Shown: positions 23,032-30,829 of the stretch, one piece after another
How positions within the stretch are numbered: the stretch's first letter is position 1
Layout of the letters: every line of letters begins with the position of its first letter
NCBI RefSeq assembly: GCF_026802175.1
Contig: NZ_CP113797.1
Coordinates: forward strand, 3,573,026 to 3,637,025
Reading direction: 5' to 3'
From: Thermocoleostomius sinensis A174
GTDB lineage: Bacteria; Cyanobacteriota; Cyanobacteriia; Elainellales; Elainellaceae
DNA: 64,000 bases
Position numbers and translations under genes: made by a program
The notes under the pieces: model-generated
Database searches by the model: none
Seen by the model: only the letters and a program-made list of their open reading frames with translations
What the model was told of the DNA's origin: nothing

Positions 23032-24060
23032 CTATTGTTCGATTGTTAGATAGGGAGAGGGCGTTTCCAGTGCATCATCTGTATTTGTACTCAATGTGGT
23101 GCTAGACAATCGATCGGAAGCAATAGGCAACGAATGCTGCATCACAGACCATGCTTGCGCATTCAGCTTTAGTTGCAGTAAATCTGGTCGTGAATAATGC
23201 CCCACACAATCCATCATGCGTTTCCGCTTTATAATCAAAGAGAAATCCAGATCGGCAACGACCAAGCCTTCTCCGTCGGTGATGGGGGTTCCCAGCAATG
23301 TTCCTTCCGGGCTGACGATCGCCGTATAGCAACCTCCACTTAGCACCCGCTGCAACTTTTCATCGGGCGTAATTTGCTGCACTTGTTCTGGCGATAGCCA
23401 ACCCGTTGAGTTCACCACAAAGCAGCCAGACTCCAACGCATGATGGCGAATGGTCACTTCCATCTGCTCGGTGAAGATTGACCCCACCATAGAGCCAGGG
23501 AACTGGGCACAGTGTATTTGTTCATGCTGTGCCATTAAGGCAAACCGTGCCAAAGGATTGTAATGTTCCCAACAGGCTAATGCTCCCACCTTGCCAACAA
23601 CCGTCTCTAAAACCGTAAGTCCGGCTCCGTCCCCTTGTCCCCAGACCATACGCTCATGATAAGTGGGCGTGATTTTGCGCCGCTTCAGCAACAGCGTTCC
23701 GTCAGCATCAAAAATCAACTGGGTGTTATATAGAGAACCCCGATCGCGCTCATTCACTCCCAACACTATCACCATGTTATGGGAGCGGGCAGCGCGGCTG
23801 ATGGCATTTGTAACCGGACTAGGGACCTCTACCGCTTCCTCATACAACCGTATGTGCTCCTTGCCCATCAAAACTGGGGGTTGCACAAAGGAAAAATAGG
23901 GATAGTAGGGAATCAAGGTTTCTGGAAAAACAAGTAGCTGTACCCCTTGCTGGGCCGCATCGGCGATCGTTTGTAATACCTTCTCGGTAGTACCATCTCG
24001 GCTAAACAGCACCGGACTAATTTGGGCGGCGGCGGCGCGAACAATTCGTGCATTTTCCAT
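23032..24060 (-). CDS. nit1: nitrilase, sll0784-type (Nit1)
   Basis: 342 residues of the carbon-nitrogen hydrolase family. The catalytic triad is visible: Glu in [15 protein letters not shown], Lys in [21 protein letters not shown] and Cys in [15 protein letters not shown]. It converts nitriles to carboxylic acid and ammonia; the Synechocystis homologue sll0784 is a characterised aliphatic/aromatic nitrilase, and relatives in the Nit1C cluster serve cyanide assimilation. The C-terminal ~40 residues are variable. It is followed by the radical-SAM, GNAT and AIR-synthase-like genes and preceded by the sll0783-like gene, all leftward. The 195-base gap upstream holds low-complexity GTGAGTA and TTCCC repeats. 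Confidence 0.92.
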   Translation of the reverse strand: MENARIVRAAAAQISPVLFSRDGTTEKVLQTIADAAQQGVQLLVFPETLIPYYPYFSFVQPPVLMGKEHIRLYEEAVEVPSPVTNAISRAARSHNMVIVLGVNERDRGSLYNTQLIFDADGTLLLKRRKITPTYHERMVWGQGDGAGLTVLETVVGKVGALACWEHYNPLARFALMAQHEQIHCAQFPGSMVGSIFTEQMEVTIRHHALESGCFVVNSTGWLSPEQVQQITPDEKLQRVLSGGCYTAIVSPEGTLLGTPITDGEGLVVADLDFSLIIKRKRMMDCVGHYSRPDLLQLKLNAQAWSVMQHSLPIASDRLSSTTLSTNTDDALETPSPYLTIEQ

Positions 24061-24255
24061 CGGGTATTTCTCCGCTGCAAAAAGCTGAACAGATGGCAGG
24101 TAATGAGTGATAGGTGAGTAGATGAGTAGGTGGTGGGTGGTGAGTAATAAATCACAGAGAACAAACTGTATCTCTTTCCCATTCCCGACTCCCTATTCCC
24201 TATCCCCCATTACCGCCCTTAGCAAAATTCCGATCGACTCACAACTCAGTAGTCG

Positions 24256-24738
24256 TTAAAGAGTCCACGTATCGAGAATAAAGGCTCCATCTTTGCGATG
24301 CATTAGGATTAGATCTAGAACATCCAAGGGATTAATTGGACGAATGCCTGGAATCAACGAGGGTTCGCCATGACCATACAAAGCTTGCAGCGCAAATCGG
24401 CACGCATAGACTTTACCGCCCTCAGACATGAATTTGCTGAGTTGATTATTGAAGTTTTGATGACCGGGGAAGGCTTCGTCTCCAATCTTTGGAAAGCCGC
24501 GCTGCACACCCAGCGTTACACCGGGGCCATACAGCAAAACAGAGGTTTCAAAGCCTTTACGCTGAAGCCGCAGAGCTTGCAGCATGTTGACCAGACCGAT
24601 CGAACCTTCAAACGCAACGGTGTGGAAGGTGACTAGTGCTTTTTCGCCCGGATCAGCTTTCACATCAGGAAAAACTTTTTCTTCATAGTCCACAAAGAAG
24701 TCGCCCATCTGATGAGCAGGAACTGTAACTTCTGGCAT
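24256..24738 (-). CDS. sll0783/MSMEG_0572-family nitrogen-starvation protein
   Basis: 160 residues starting [25 protein letters not shown]. The family is a DsrE-like small soluble protein: [40 protein letters not shown] and [15 protein letters not shown], with a Cys at the usual strand end. Its Synechocystis homologue sll0783 is strongly induced by nitrogen starvation and affects PHB accumulation. It is the first gene of the Nit1C run here. A strong ribosome site (AAGGAGA) lies 7 bases before ATG 24738. I looked for a GTA-N8-TAC NtcA box upstream and found only GTA-N6-TAC near 24962. Confidence 0.88.
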   Translation of the reverse strand: MPEVTVPAHQMGDFFVDYEEKVFPDVKADPGEKALVTFHTVAFEGSIGLVNMLQALRLQRKGFETSVLLYGPGVTLGVQRGFPKIGDEAFPGHQNFNNQLSKFMSEGGKVYACRFALQALYGHGEPSLIPGIRPINPLDVLDLILMHRKDGAFILDTWTL

Positions 24739-25497
24739 GGTTTTCTCCTTAAGTAGAGGGTAGTGCTGCGCCGCCTATGCATCATACCTTGGCGGTGTTA
24801 ACTCAGCCAAAACTTCAACCAAAACAGTGAAGGTCTAACGACTTGAATTAGGCTTGTTGAATTAGGCTTGCGGGCAGATGGAGAAGCAGGTATTAAATTT
24901 CAACTCCCGCGTTCACCATTCGTTAATGCAGATTATTTGTAGTATCAACAAGCGCTTGTGTATTTCGCTACAGAATCAACAGGTCTAACACTATAGACAG
25001 GCTGTATATCAAATCAACCTAGCCGCCCTGATGGCTACTTCCAAGCTCCTGTCTATTCCGACAGGCATTATAACGAATCTCCACTCTCTTAAGGTGAAGT
25101 GATTCCGTTTAACGCTTGTGACGGTGGAAGTCGGTTGTCTTTACTTTATCATTGGCTTCCAGTCACTCGAAGCAATATCCTAGCGCGACGAGTTGCGCGT
25201 GCAATTTTTCACGAATTGTAAAAAAAGCGATTTATATCCAGAGAGGTTGTAAATTGATGCTGGTCAGCCAACTTCTTTGAATGGGTATCACTTCCAAACT
25301 GAGATAAAAGAGTTAATGTAGGCAAACAGTTTGGGTTCTAACCAATACAACTCGATTTCAGAACAGACTAGTCAGAAAAGACTAGAATGAACGATGAGTG
25401 ATTTTAGAATTTGCGTGCAACAGGTGAATGATTCGCTGTGGCGCTAGCTTGCAAATCTAAAACTTACAATCGCTTGCCCTTTCATGTAATCGCTTGA
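24739..25497. other. divergent intergenic region between Nit1C cluster and ABC gene
   Basis: 760 bases with no credible gene, holding two outward promoters by position. Contents seen: an exact 14-base tandem duplication at 24843-24870, a hairpin CCTGTC...GACAGG at about 25050-25067, and a GC-rich palindrome GCGCGA...TTGCGC near 25181-25198. Confidence 0.5.
24843..24870. repeat. exact 14-bp tandem duplication
   Basis: TTGAATTAGGCTTG occurs twice head to tail about 110 bases upstream of the sll0783-like gene. It could be a regulatory duplication or replication slippage. Confidence 0.8.
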
Positions 25498-26166
25498 ATG
25501 CTCTATCTTAAAGATCTGGTTTATCATCCGGCAGCCACACCAAGCGCGATTCTCAAGTCGATCAACTTGGAACTGGGATCTCAACAAATGGGAGTCGTGA
25601 TAGGTCCAAGTGGCTCTGGCAAAAGCACGCTATTAGAAATTCTGGCAGGGCTGGCGAAGAAAACGAGCGGAACGATTCTGTGGCGAGAACAAGAGCTAAC
25701 TCCCGATCATCTTCAGCAGTTGGCAGGGTTGGTGTTTCAATTTCCAGAGCGACATTTTTGTGGCAGTACTCTTTTAGAGGAATTGCGATTGGGACACCCA
25801 GAGTTAAGTAAAGATCGCATTGATCAAGCGCTAGAAGCAGTGGGCTTATCTCATTTATCTCTTCATACCTCTCCTCGTGCCCTCAGTGGCGGGCAACAGC
25901 GACGCTTGGCATTAGCCGTGCAACTGATTCGCCAACCCTACCTGCTATTGCTAGACGAACCGACAGCCGGCCTGGATTGGTCAATGCGACGGCAGTTGAT
26001 TCATGTTTTGGCCAAGCTGAAAGCCGAGTGGAGTTTACTAGTTGTGTCGCATGAACCAGGTGAACTAGTCTCAATTGCCGATCGCTGCTGGACTTTGAAC
26101 CACGGAGAACTACAACCTGTTGACCCAACAACACTTGTTACAAAGCAAGCCGTTATTCAAAGTTGA
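25498..26166 (+). CDS. ECF-type ABC transporter ATP-binding protein
   Basis: 222 residues with a full nucleotide-binding domain: Walker A GPSGSGKST (37-45), Q-loop GLVFQFPERHF, signature LSGGQQRRLALA, Walker B LLLLDEPTAGLD and the switch His in VVSHEPGE. The Q-loop (FQFPE) is characteristic of EcfA/CbiO ATPases that power vitamin and metal uptake. Cyanobacteria and plastids keep a single solitary homologue of this kind (NAP14/ABCI11 type); the substrate is unknown. No T-component or S-component gene is adjacent. ATG 25498 begins the domain directly. Confidence 0.9.
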   Translation: MLYLKDLVYHPAATPSAILKSINLELGSQQMGVVIGPSGSGKSTLLEILAGLAKKTSGTILWREQELTPDHLQQLAGLVFQFPERHFCGSTLLEELRLGHPELSKDRIDQALEAVGLSHLSLHTSPRALSGGQQRRLALAVQLIRQPYLLLLDEPTAGLDWSMRRQLIHVLAKLKAEWSLLVVSHEPGELVSIADRCWTLNHGELQPVDPTTLVTKQAVIQS

Positions 26167-26525
26167 AGGCATAGCAGAGTACCTCGCTGGAGCAGTCAAC
26201 AGAGACTGCTTAGGATGGTGTATTGGTGGCGATTCAATTATGCCGCAGCTTACCACGTACAGTTTTATCTTTTAGTCAACACCCAACTAGTAGACAGGTT
26301 TCCAGTTTCTAAGTTAAAGTGGTAGTGAGTTTGCTTTAGCAGGCAATGTCTGGTAAGCCGATCGACGCAAATCTTTAGATTGGTATTGATTAGTAAGGAT
26401 CATGTCATTCCTAATTGGCTATGAATCGGTGCTCTGTATGCAAAATGCAGTTGCGAAATCGATAACATAGAGGATATGAAAAGTAGTTTATATTACAGTT
26501 ATTCGACGGGTTGAAGGTGGCAGAA
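26167..26525. other. intergenic region upstream of the Fur-family gene
   Basis: No gene seen. The last 60 bases are AT-rich (AGTAGTTTATATTACAGTTATT, within 26482-26503) and could hold the promoter and an autoregulatory Fur-type box; this is a guess from composition. Confidence 0.35.
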
Positions 26526-26984
26526 ATGCAAACGAGGGGTATAGGACGCAAACCCATCCAATCATTGGAGGATGCTTTAGAATATTGCCAAACGCTGGGG
26601 ATGCGTTTAAGTAAGCAGCGACGATTCATTTTGGAATTGCTTTGGCAGGAAAAAGAGCATTTGTCGGCACGAGAAATTTACGATCGCCTCAATCAACAAG
26701 GCAAGGAGATTGGCCACACCTCGGTTTACCAAAACTTAGAGGCTTTGTCGGCTCAAGGTGTGATTGAATGTGTCGAACGATCGGATGGTCGCCTGTATGG
26801 TAATATCAGCGATCCCCACAGTCATGTAAATTGTTTAGACACCAATCAAATCATGGATGTTCATATTGAACTGCCCGAAGACATTATTCGGATGGTAGAA
26901 GAGCAAACGGGTGTGAAGATTACAAACTACTCGATCGACTTTTTTGGCTACCGTCAACCCCAAGGGGCTGCGGACAAGCTGTAG
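26526..26984 (+). CDS. Fur-family regulator, FurC/PerR-like
   Basis: 152 residues from ATG 26526, chosen because AAGGTGG precedes it; a TTG at 26511 is less likely. The N-terminal winged helix reads LGMRLSKQRRFILELLWQEKEHLSAREIY and GHTSVYQNLEALSAQGVIE. The dimerisation domain has DPHSHVNCLDTNQIMDVHIELPED and a C-terminal ITNYSIDFFGYR. The CxxC zinc motifs of FurA and Zur are absent, which in cyanobacteria is typical of FurC, the PerR-like peroxide regulator. Metal ligands would be the His/Asp residues around SHVNCLD. A hairpin terminator follows 30 bases after the stop. Confidence 0.88.
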   Translation: MQTRGIGRKPIQSLEDALEYCQTLGMRLSKQRRFILELLWQEKEHLSAREIYDRLNQQGKEIGHTSVYQNLEALSAQGVIECVERSDGRLYGNISDPHSHVNCLDTNQIMDVHIELPEDIIRMVEEQTGVKITNYSIDFFGYRQPQGAADKL

Positions 26985-27014
26985 ATTTGAACAACCACAA
27001 TTCAACCCGTTAAT

Positions 27015-27048
27015 GAAAGCTTCATCTGGTGTCAGGTGGAGCTTTTTG
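27015..27048 (+). terminator. Rho-independent terminator of the Fur gene
   Basis: AAAGCTTCATCTG pairs with CAGGTGGAGCTTT across a 4-base loop, ending in a T-run (GCTTTTTG). It lies 30 bases past the stop codon. Confidence 0.75.
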
Positions 27049-27060
27049 CTATCAGACATC

Positions 27061-27087
27061 GGTCGCATCGGTCGCATCGGTCGCATC
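27061..27087. repeat. 9-bp tandem repeat
   Basis: GGTCGCATC is repeated three times in a row just after the terminator. The following bases up to 27401 contain no gene; several TTTCTAG- and TGATTCGAT-type short repeats are visible. Confidence 0.85.
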
Positions 27088-27401
27088 CATTAGAATTCGG
27101 CACAGAGGCAGCATTGGAGCGCCTGAGCAACTCTCACACTTGATTTCTAGTTTCTAGCTCACTTTCTGGCTCTGATTCGATCCTCTGATTCGATCCAATT
27201 CGTCAGCCTCAACTTCAAGCTAGCTGTTTGTGCCACTTGCTCATGAGATTTAACTCAGATTTTTGATTCACGATCGAAATTTATCAGTAAGCTTATCTTG
27301 CGTTAATGCACGTAACAGTTGGACGCTAATGGTAGAGTCTGTGCCATACTTCTCTGCTAAATGTAGAGTTCAGCAAACGATAAGAGTGAATTAAGTGGGC
27401 T

Positions 27402-29816
27402 ATGGGACAAAATCAGCTTAATCAGCCTGACGTTGACAAAAATCAAGTGGACAGAAATCAATTCGGATTGTCTGCCGCTAAACTGCGATCGCAGACTGGA
27501 TCGCTGCCGATCACGCCTTTAAAATTACCGACATTTCCTCAGCCCACTCATTCAGAAGATAGCGTCCAACTTGATCGCACTAATGCATTGGACTCGTCGA
27601 ATTCCACTGCCCCGCTAGCTCCGACCGAAACTCCCGGATTGCACCCGCCGTTGGTTGCAAATCTACCAAGCCCGCCGCCGCCACCATCTCAGCCCTTGTC
27701 TGCATCAAACGTGGGACAGGCAACTGAGGCTGCATTAGAGACTCAGGTCTTTGTCGAAACTGCTCCAGCCACCAATCCTTGTGAGCCGCCTCAGACTACT
27801 TCAGCCACCGATAAGTCAGTGAGTTGCTTGTCGAATCGGCTAGCATCGGCCCAGCAAACCGTTAGTACCACGACGCAAACCCTTTCTAAGTCTGCTGCTA
27901 CGACTTACCAATCGCTGTTACCGTCGATCGAGCGATCAATTACATGGCTCAATCAGCGCAAAAAATCGCTGCAATGGCTTGTAATTTGGTTGGCAATTTT
28001 GGGATCATTTGGTGGCATTACTGGGTTGGCGTTTGTCTGGTTAACGAGTCCGCCTCCTTCGGCCGATTGCCGCAAAGTTACCACTGAATCCATGTCAACC
28101 CAACGTTTATACTGTGCTCAAGAAGTGGCGCGATCGGGCAAGTTGGCAGATTTGGCGGCTGGAATTGCGTTACTGGAAAATTGGTCGCCCCAGGCCCCCC
28201 TCTACAAGGATGCGCAGGCAGCTATTACTGAATGGTCGCGATTAATTCTGGTGATTGCTCAAAGTCAAACGGCTCAAGGCAAATTAAAGGAAGCCATTGA
28301 TGCTGTGGGATACATTCCAGCCTCTAGTCCAGTCTATCTGGAAGCCCAAGAACTTGTGTCTGCTTGGCGACAGGAATGGCAGAAAGGCGAGTCTGTGGTA
28401 GCCGTGGCACAAGAGGCGATTCGGTCCCAAAACTGGAAATTGGCGTCTCAACAGGTGGGAGAACTTGGATATTTCGATCGGGAATATTGGCGGTTAGAGC
28501 GAGCAGACATGCTCTTCAAGCAGATTGTGCGTGAGAAACAAGCTAGGCAAAACCTAATCCAGGCTCAAAAGTTAGCAAAAGATCGACAGTTAGAGAAAAT
28601 TTCAGAGGCGATCGGTCTGTTGCGCCAAGTGCCAGCTAATACCTATGCCTCTGCGGAAGCTCAGGCATTGCTGCAAGACTGGAGCCAAATGCTGATTTCA
28701 GCAGCGCTAGAGCAATGGCAAGCTGGCGATCGAGAGACTGCCTTGGCGCTGGCCTTTAAAATTCCCTTATCGCCGACGTTGCCTGCTGCTGGACTCGATC
28801 TGATTCGCCTCAGTCAAGCTAACCAACTGGTAGCAGCTAAGCTGCAACCTGACGCCACTCTACTGAACCTCAAGGAAATGTGGGCTTTGCTAGAGGCTGT
28901 ATCAGCGGTGCGGCAAATTCAACCCAATAGCCCATTCTATGACGAGGCCCAAGCAGTACAACAAACCTGGCAAGCTCATTTACAGGATTTGACTCAATTG
29001 GGATTTGCAACTGTGATTGCGAATGCTGGCGATCGAGCCGCATTGGAATTGGCAGTATCTCAAGCTAGTCAAATTCAAGAAGATCGCCCACGTTATAGGC
29101 AGTCACAAGCTCTGATAGCGCAATGGCAACGCGATATTCAAGGGCTAGAAGATTTACCCTACTTGGCACTTGGGCAACGGTGGGCGGCGTCTGGTAAAAT
29201 TGCAGGACTGCGTACAGCGATTGCCCAAGTTCGACAAATTCCCGACGATCGAGCGGCATGGCATCGGGCCCAAGAGCTGATTGCAACGTGGACAGCGCAA
29301 ATTCAAACAATTGAGGATCAGCCAATCTGGAACCAAGCTCAAAAACTCGCCAAGCAAGGAAAGTGGAGTGACGCGATTGAAGTTGCCCATCGCATTCAAC
29401 CCAATCGGGCCCTGTATGCTAGCGCTCAAGCAGAGATTGAGGAGTGGAAAGCCAAACTTCAGGCCGCCGAAATTGCTGCCGATCGTCCGATTCTCGATCG
29501 AGCCTATGCATTGGCAGCTAGCGAACGGTTGACGATGGCAATCGATTTAGCCTCTCAAATTGCCCCTGGTCGTGCGCTCTATTCCGAGGCCCAAGCGGCG
29601 ATTGAAGCCTGGGTTGATCAACGGGATGCGATTTGGAAGGGTTGGGCAGATTCACCTCCCTCTGCCAGCGATGAATCAGAAACTAGCGAAATCGAAACGC
29701 CTGCTAGTGCTTCAGATGCCGAGTCTTTGGGAACCACCATTCCAGAAGTTGAAACTCCGACTGGCTCGCCAGTGGCAGGCTACTATGATGAGAGTGATGG
29801 AAGTAGCTCGCAGTAA
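27402..29816 (+). CDS. repeat-rich single-pass membrane protein, unknown function
   Basis: 804 residues. The first ~185 are low-complexity and rich in Pro, Ser and Gln. One transmembrane helix lies at about 193-214 (WLVIWLAILGSFGGITGLAFVWL). The rest is a series of about nine helical repeats of 45-60 residues, each with a core like P-x-Y-x-x-A-Q-x-x-I-x-x-W (for example APLYKDAQAAITEW, SPVYLEAQELVSAW, RALYASAQAEIEEW, RALYSEAQAAIEAW). The C-terminal 50 residues are acidic and Ser/Thr-rich. The repeats look TPR-like and would project into the periplasm if the N-terminus is cytoplasmic. Similar long proteins occur in cyanobacteria without known role. Confidence 0.8.
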   Translation: MGQNQLNQPDVDKNQVDRNQFGLSAAKLRSQTGSLPITPLKLPTFPQPTHSEDSVQLDRTNALDSSNSTAPLAPTETPGLHPPLVANLPSPPPPPSQPLSASNVGQATEAALETQVFVETAPATNPCEPPQTTSATDKSVSCLSNRLASAQQTVSTTTQTLSKSAATTYQSLLPSIERSITWLNQRKKSLQWLVIWLAILGSFGGITGLAFVWLTSPPPSADCRKVTTESMSTQRLYCAQEVARSGKLADLAAGIALLENWSPQAPLYKDAQAAITEWSRLILVIAQSQTAQGKLKEAIDAVGYIPASSPVYLEAQELVSAWRQEWQKGESVVAVAQEAIRSQNWKLASQQVGELGYFDREYWRLERADMLFKQIVREKQARQNLIQAQKLAKDRQLEKISEAIGLLRQVPANTYASAEAQALLQDWSQMLISAALEQWQAGDRETALALAFKIPLSPTLPAAGLDLIRLSQANQLVAAKLQPDATLLNLKEMWALLEAVSAVRQIQPNSPFYDEAQAVQQTWQAHLQDLTQLGFATVIANAGDRAALELAVSQASQIQEDRPRYRQSQALIAQWQRDIQGLEDLPYLALGQRWAASGKIAGLRTAIAQVRQIPDDRAAWHRAQELIATWTAQIQTIEDQPIWNQAQKLAKQGKWSDAIEVAHRIQPNRALYASAQAEIEEWKAKLQAAEIAADRPILDRAYALAASERLTMAIDLASQIAPGRALYSEAQAAIEAWVDQRDAIWKGWADSPPSASDESETSEIETPASASDAESLGTTIPEVETPTGSPVAGYYDESDGSSSQ

Positions 29817-29963
29817 GTCAGGCTAATTGTCTGACAACGTCTCTTTCTCCCAATCTGGGGGAAGGAGAGTCGAAGCGATTAAGGGGGTTTCGATATTCCT
29901 CTCCGACTCTGGTAGAGGGATGTCGGGTGACGGGAATCAAGTGGGGTCAGTCAATCAAGGCAA

Positions 29964-30749
29964 CTACCTGCTAATCAGGGTTTGTGGATGACAATGCACC
30001 TGACGAGACGCACTGACCAATCGATTGCTGGTCTGCAATTTCGCATGATCATGAATATAGGTTCGTTGGCGATCGTCCAGGGAAGTTAATTTTCGTTGGC
30101 GATGCTGCCAGTCTTTCGTTATGGCACGATAATCTCGGAGCGTATTGCTCTCACACTCTACTTCCAGAAACTTTAGGAGATCTTGAAAGTACGCCTCATT
30201 ACCCGCAAAAAATAGCTCATACTCGCAGACAAACAGCTTCATCGGGTTTTTGCTAAAAAATTTCCATGTCTTTGCTAAGGCGCTGTTCCAATGTTCCACA
30301 GCTTTTACATAATTATTGTTCTGCAACCATGAATCCTGTGGATTAGCAGCCCGAACATTATAAGACGCAGCGACTTGTTCAATATTACGCAACATAAAAA
30401 TCCACTTAGTTTTTTTCATAGCGGCTTCCATTTGCTCGTAAACATTAAAGTAGAACGGATTCTTGTCACCCACTAATAGATCGCTTTGAGTCATAAACTT
30501 AGTCTCCATCTGCTGATAGAGCCGTGTCCAGTTACCTTGCGAAGGCAAAATGTTAGTTTCTTGCGGACAAAAGTTGAAAAAGTTTTCTGCTTCAAATAAG
30601 CTTGCATCGATGGTTTTGATGTTCCTATGAATTCGATACTTATATCGTTCCATGCCAATGGCGATCGTTGGATGGGTATTCAATAATGCCGTAATTGCCG
30701 TTGTTCCAGAACGTGGACAACCACAAATGAACAGATAGCGCTTATTCAT
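29964..30749 (-). CDS. sulfotransferase-family protein
   Basis: 261 residues. The N-terminus has the PAPS 5'-phosphosulfate-binding loop (RYLFICGCPRSGTTAITALL) and the middle has the 3'-phosphate-binding segment with WIFMLRNIEQVAASY. This is a Sulfotransfer_3-type enzyme transferring sulfate from PAPS to a glycan or protein. It is the last gene of a leftward run of five genes encoding TPR/glycosyltransferase/methyltransferase proteins and an RTX protein, 80 bases after the previous stop. Sulfation of a surface glycan is the simplest role. The 147 bases downstream contain GC-rich palindromes (CTCCC...GGGAAGGAG), possibly terminators. Confidence 0.85.
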   Translation of the reverse strand: MNKRYLFICGCPRSGTTAITALLNTHPTIAIGMERYKYRIHRNIKTIDASLFEAENFFNFCPQETNILPSQGNWTRLYQQMETKFMTQSDLLVGDKNPFYFNVYEQMEAAMKKTKWIFMLRNIEQVAASYNVRAANPQDSWLQNNNYVKAVEHWNSALAKTWKFFSKNPMKLFVCEYELFFAGNEAYFQDLLKFLEVECESNTLRDYRAITKDWQHRQRKLTSLDDRQRTYIHDHAKLQTSNRLVSASRQVHCHPQTLISR

Positions 30750-30829
30750 CTTCTTGCTACTAAGATTATCAAGCGATTGGTTGCATGCTTCTAATATTCG
30801 TTTCTCGCAATAATCTGTTGTTTATAGCG

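Noticed and set aside
24739-25000. NtcA box upstream of the nitrogen-starvation cluster
   Set aside because: Only GTA-N6-TAC is present (near 24962); the required spacing is eight.
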